Assembly: GCA_002361955.1 (NCBI GenBank)
Contig: DESK01000055.1
Span: forward strand, 1 to 14,072
Direction: 5' to 3'
Length of the DNA stretch: 14,072 nucleotides
Origin: Lachnospiraceae bacterium UBA3316
GTDB taxonomy: Bacteria > Bacillota > Clostridia > Lachnospirales > Lachnospiraceae
Shown here: positions 13,521-14,072 of the stretch, one piece after another
Layout of the letters: each line of letters opens with the position of its first letter
How positions within the stretch are numbered: the first letter of the stretch is position 1
Notes under the pieces: model-generated
Told to the model about the DNA's origin: nothing
The model's input: the letters and a program-made list of their open reading frames with translations, nothing else
The model's database searches: none
Translations under genes and position numbers: made by a program

Positions 13521-14072
13521 ATTTTTATCCAAGTTTCCACGCAGGGAGCGACTGCCATACTTTTCCCCGTAGAGATATTCCTGAGTATTTCAATCTACGC
13601 TCCTATGCAGAGAGCGACAGATGGGGATGCATATTTTTCCGGCATTAATGACATTTCAATCCACGCTCCCACGCAGGGAGCGACCCTGTAAGCGGTTTCC
13701 CACACTTTGGGCACCACTAATTTCAATCCACGCTCCCACGCAGGGAGCGACGCTTGATTTCGTATCCCATTTTTCTTAATTCTTTATTTCAATCCACGCT
13801 CCCACGCAGGGAGCGACAAACTTGCTGCAATTTGTCCTTCCGCCCTTCCGATTTCAATCCACGCTCCCACGCAGGGAGCGACTGGATCCCGTCTTCTCCT
13901 TGTGGAAGGGGCATTGTATATTTCAATCCACGCTCCCACGCAGGGAGCGACTGTATATGCCCCCGTTTTTGCGTGATAAGTCCATATTTCAATCCACGCT
14001 CCCACGCAGGGAGCGACAAAAAATCCCGCCGCCACTTAGACGGCGGGTAAAATTTCAATCCACGCTCCCACG
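13521..14072 (-). CRISPR. Type I-C-like CRISPR array, leader-distal end (9 repeats, 8 spacers, runs off the window)
   Basis: 32-base repeats start at 13521, 13587, 13653, 13720, 13786, 13851, 13920, 13986 and 14052 (the last cut at the window edge). Spacers are 34, 34, 35, 34, 33, 37, 34 and 34 bases. On the minus strand the repeat begins GTCGCTCCCTGCG and ends GTGGATTGAAAT, with a CGCTCCC/GGGAGCG stem, the familiar type I-C pattern with ATTGAAA-type 3' ends. Repeats 3-8 are identical; repeat 1 has 5 changes and repeat 2 has 4. Decay at the left end places the old, leader-distal end there, agreeing with the repeat orientation. Leader and cas genes are expected beyond 14072; none is in the window. 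Confidence 0.98.

Noticed and set aside
13685..13719. Spacer 3 read on the minus strand contains CPKCGKPLT, like a zinc ribbon
   Set aside because: The same frame starts with a TAG stop at the spacer edge, so the match may be accidental. A database search of the spacer would decide.
13754..14050. Open frames on both strands through the CRISPR array
   Set aside because: They are repeat-spacer translations with recurring repeat-derived peptides, not genes.

Overview
The window looks like chromosomal DNA from a spore-forming anaerobic Firmicute, most likely a Clostridia/Lachnospiraceae-type gut bacterium. The reasons are a clostridial fatty-acid synthesis operon using the FMN enoyl reductase FabK, a cotJABC spore-coat operon, a multi-cluster ferredoxin, a DUF1292 protein and a type I-C-like CRISPR array. 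Species cannot be named from the sequence alone.

Layout. Positions 29-5164 (minus strand) hold a compact type II fatty-acid synthesis operon read acpP > fabK > fabD > fabG > fabF > accB > fabZ. Together they load malonate, carry the chain, condense it, and reduce, dehydrate and reduce it again. fabH and the rest of acetyl-CoA carboxylase (accC, accD, accA) are not in the window. The operon has a near-consensus promoter at 5208-5236 with a palindromic TTTGA-N3-TCAAA operator across the predicted transcription start. Upstream on the same strand is a SEDS-family septal or cortex peptidoglycan polymerase (ftsW-like, 5362-6582). It ends in two strong hairpins, and a second TTTGA-N3-TCAAA palindrome overlaps its -35 box.

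Positions 6737-8651 (plus strand) are a tightly overlapping sporulation operon: cotJA, a cotJB with a repeated Cys/Pro-rich N-terminal extension, cotJC (manganese-catalase family), and a Cu/Zn-superoxide-dismutase-like gene. A mother-cell sigma (E/K) type promoter precedes it. The last two genes suggest a superoxide-to-peroxide-to-water module placed in the spore coat.

Positions 8692-9879 carry a convergently placed four-cluster ferredoxin gene (minus) and a divergent DUF1292 gene (plus), each with promoter and terminator signals. Positions 9912-13218 (minus) carry gltX followed after one base by a short UvrD/PcrA-like helicase. A promoter for this pair lies at 13319-13347.

Positions 13521-14072 are the leader-distal end of a CRISPR array of 32-bp repeats that continues past the window edge. 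Repeat orientation and decayed repeats at the left end indicate transcription on the minus strand, with the leader (and probably cas genes) beyond 14072. One spacer encodes a DnaG-type CHC2 zinc-finger motif. Another is itself a near-perfect intrinsic terminator in the direction of array transcription, which is the most unusual feature of the window.
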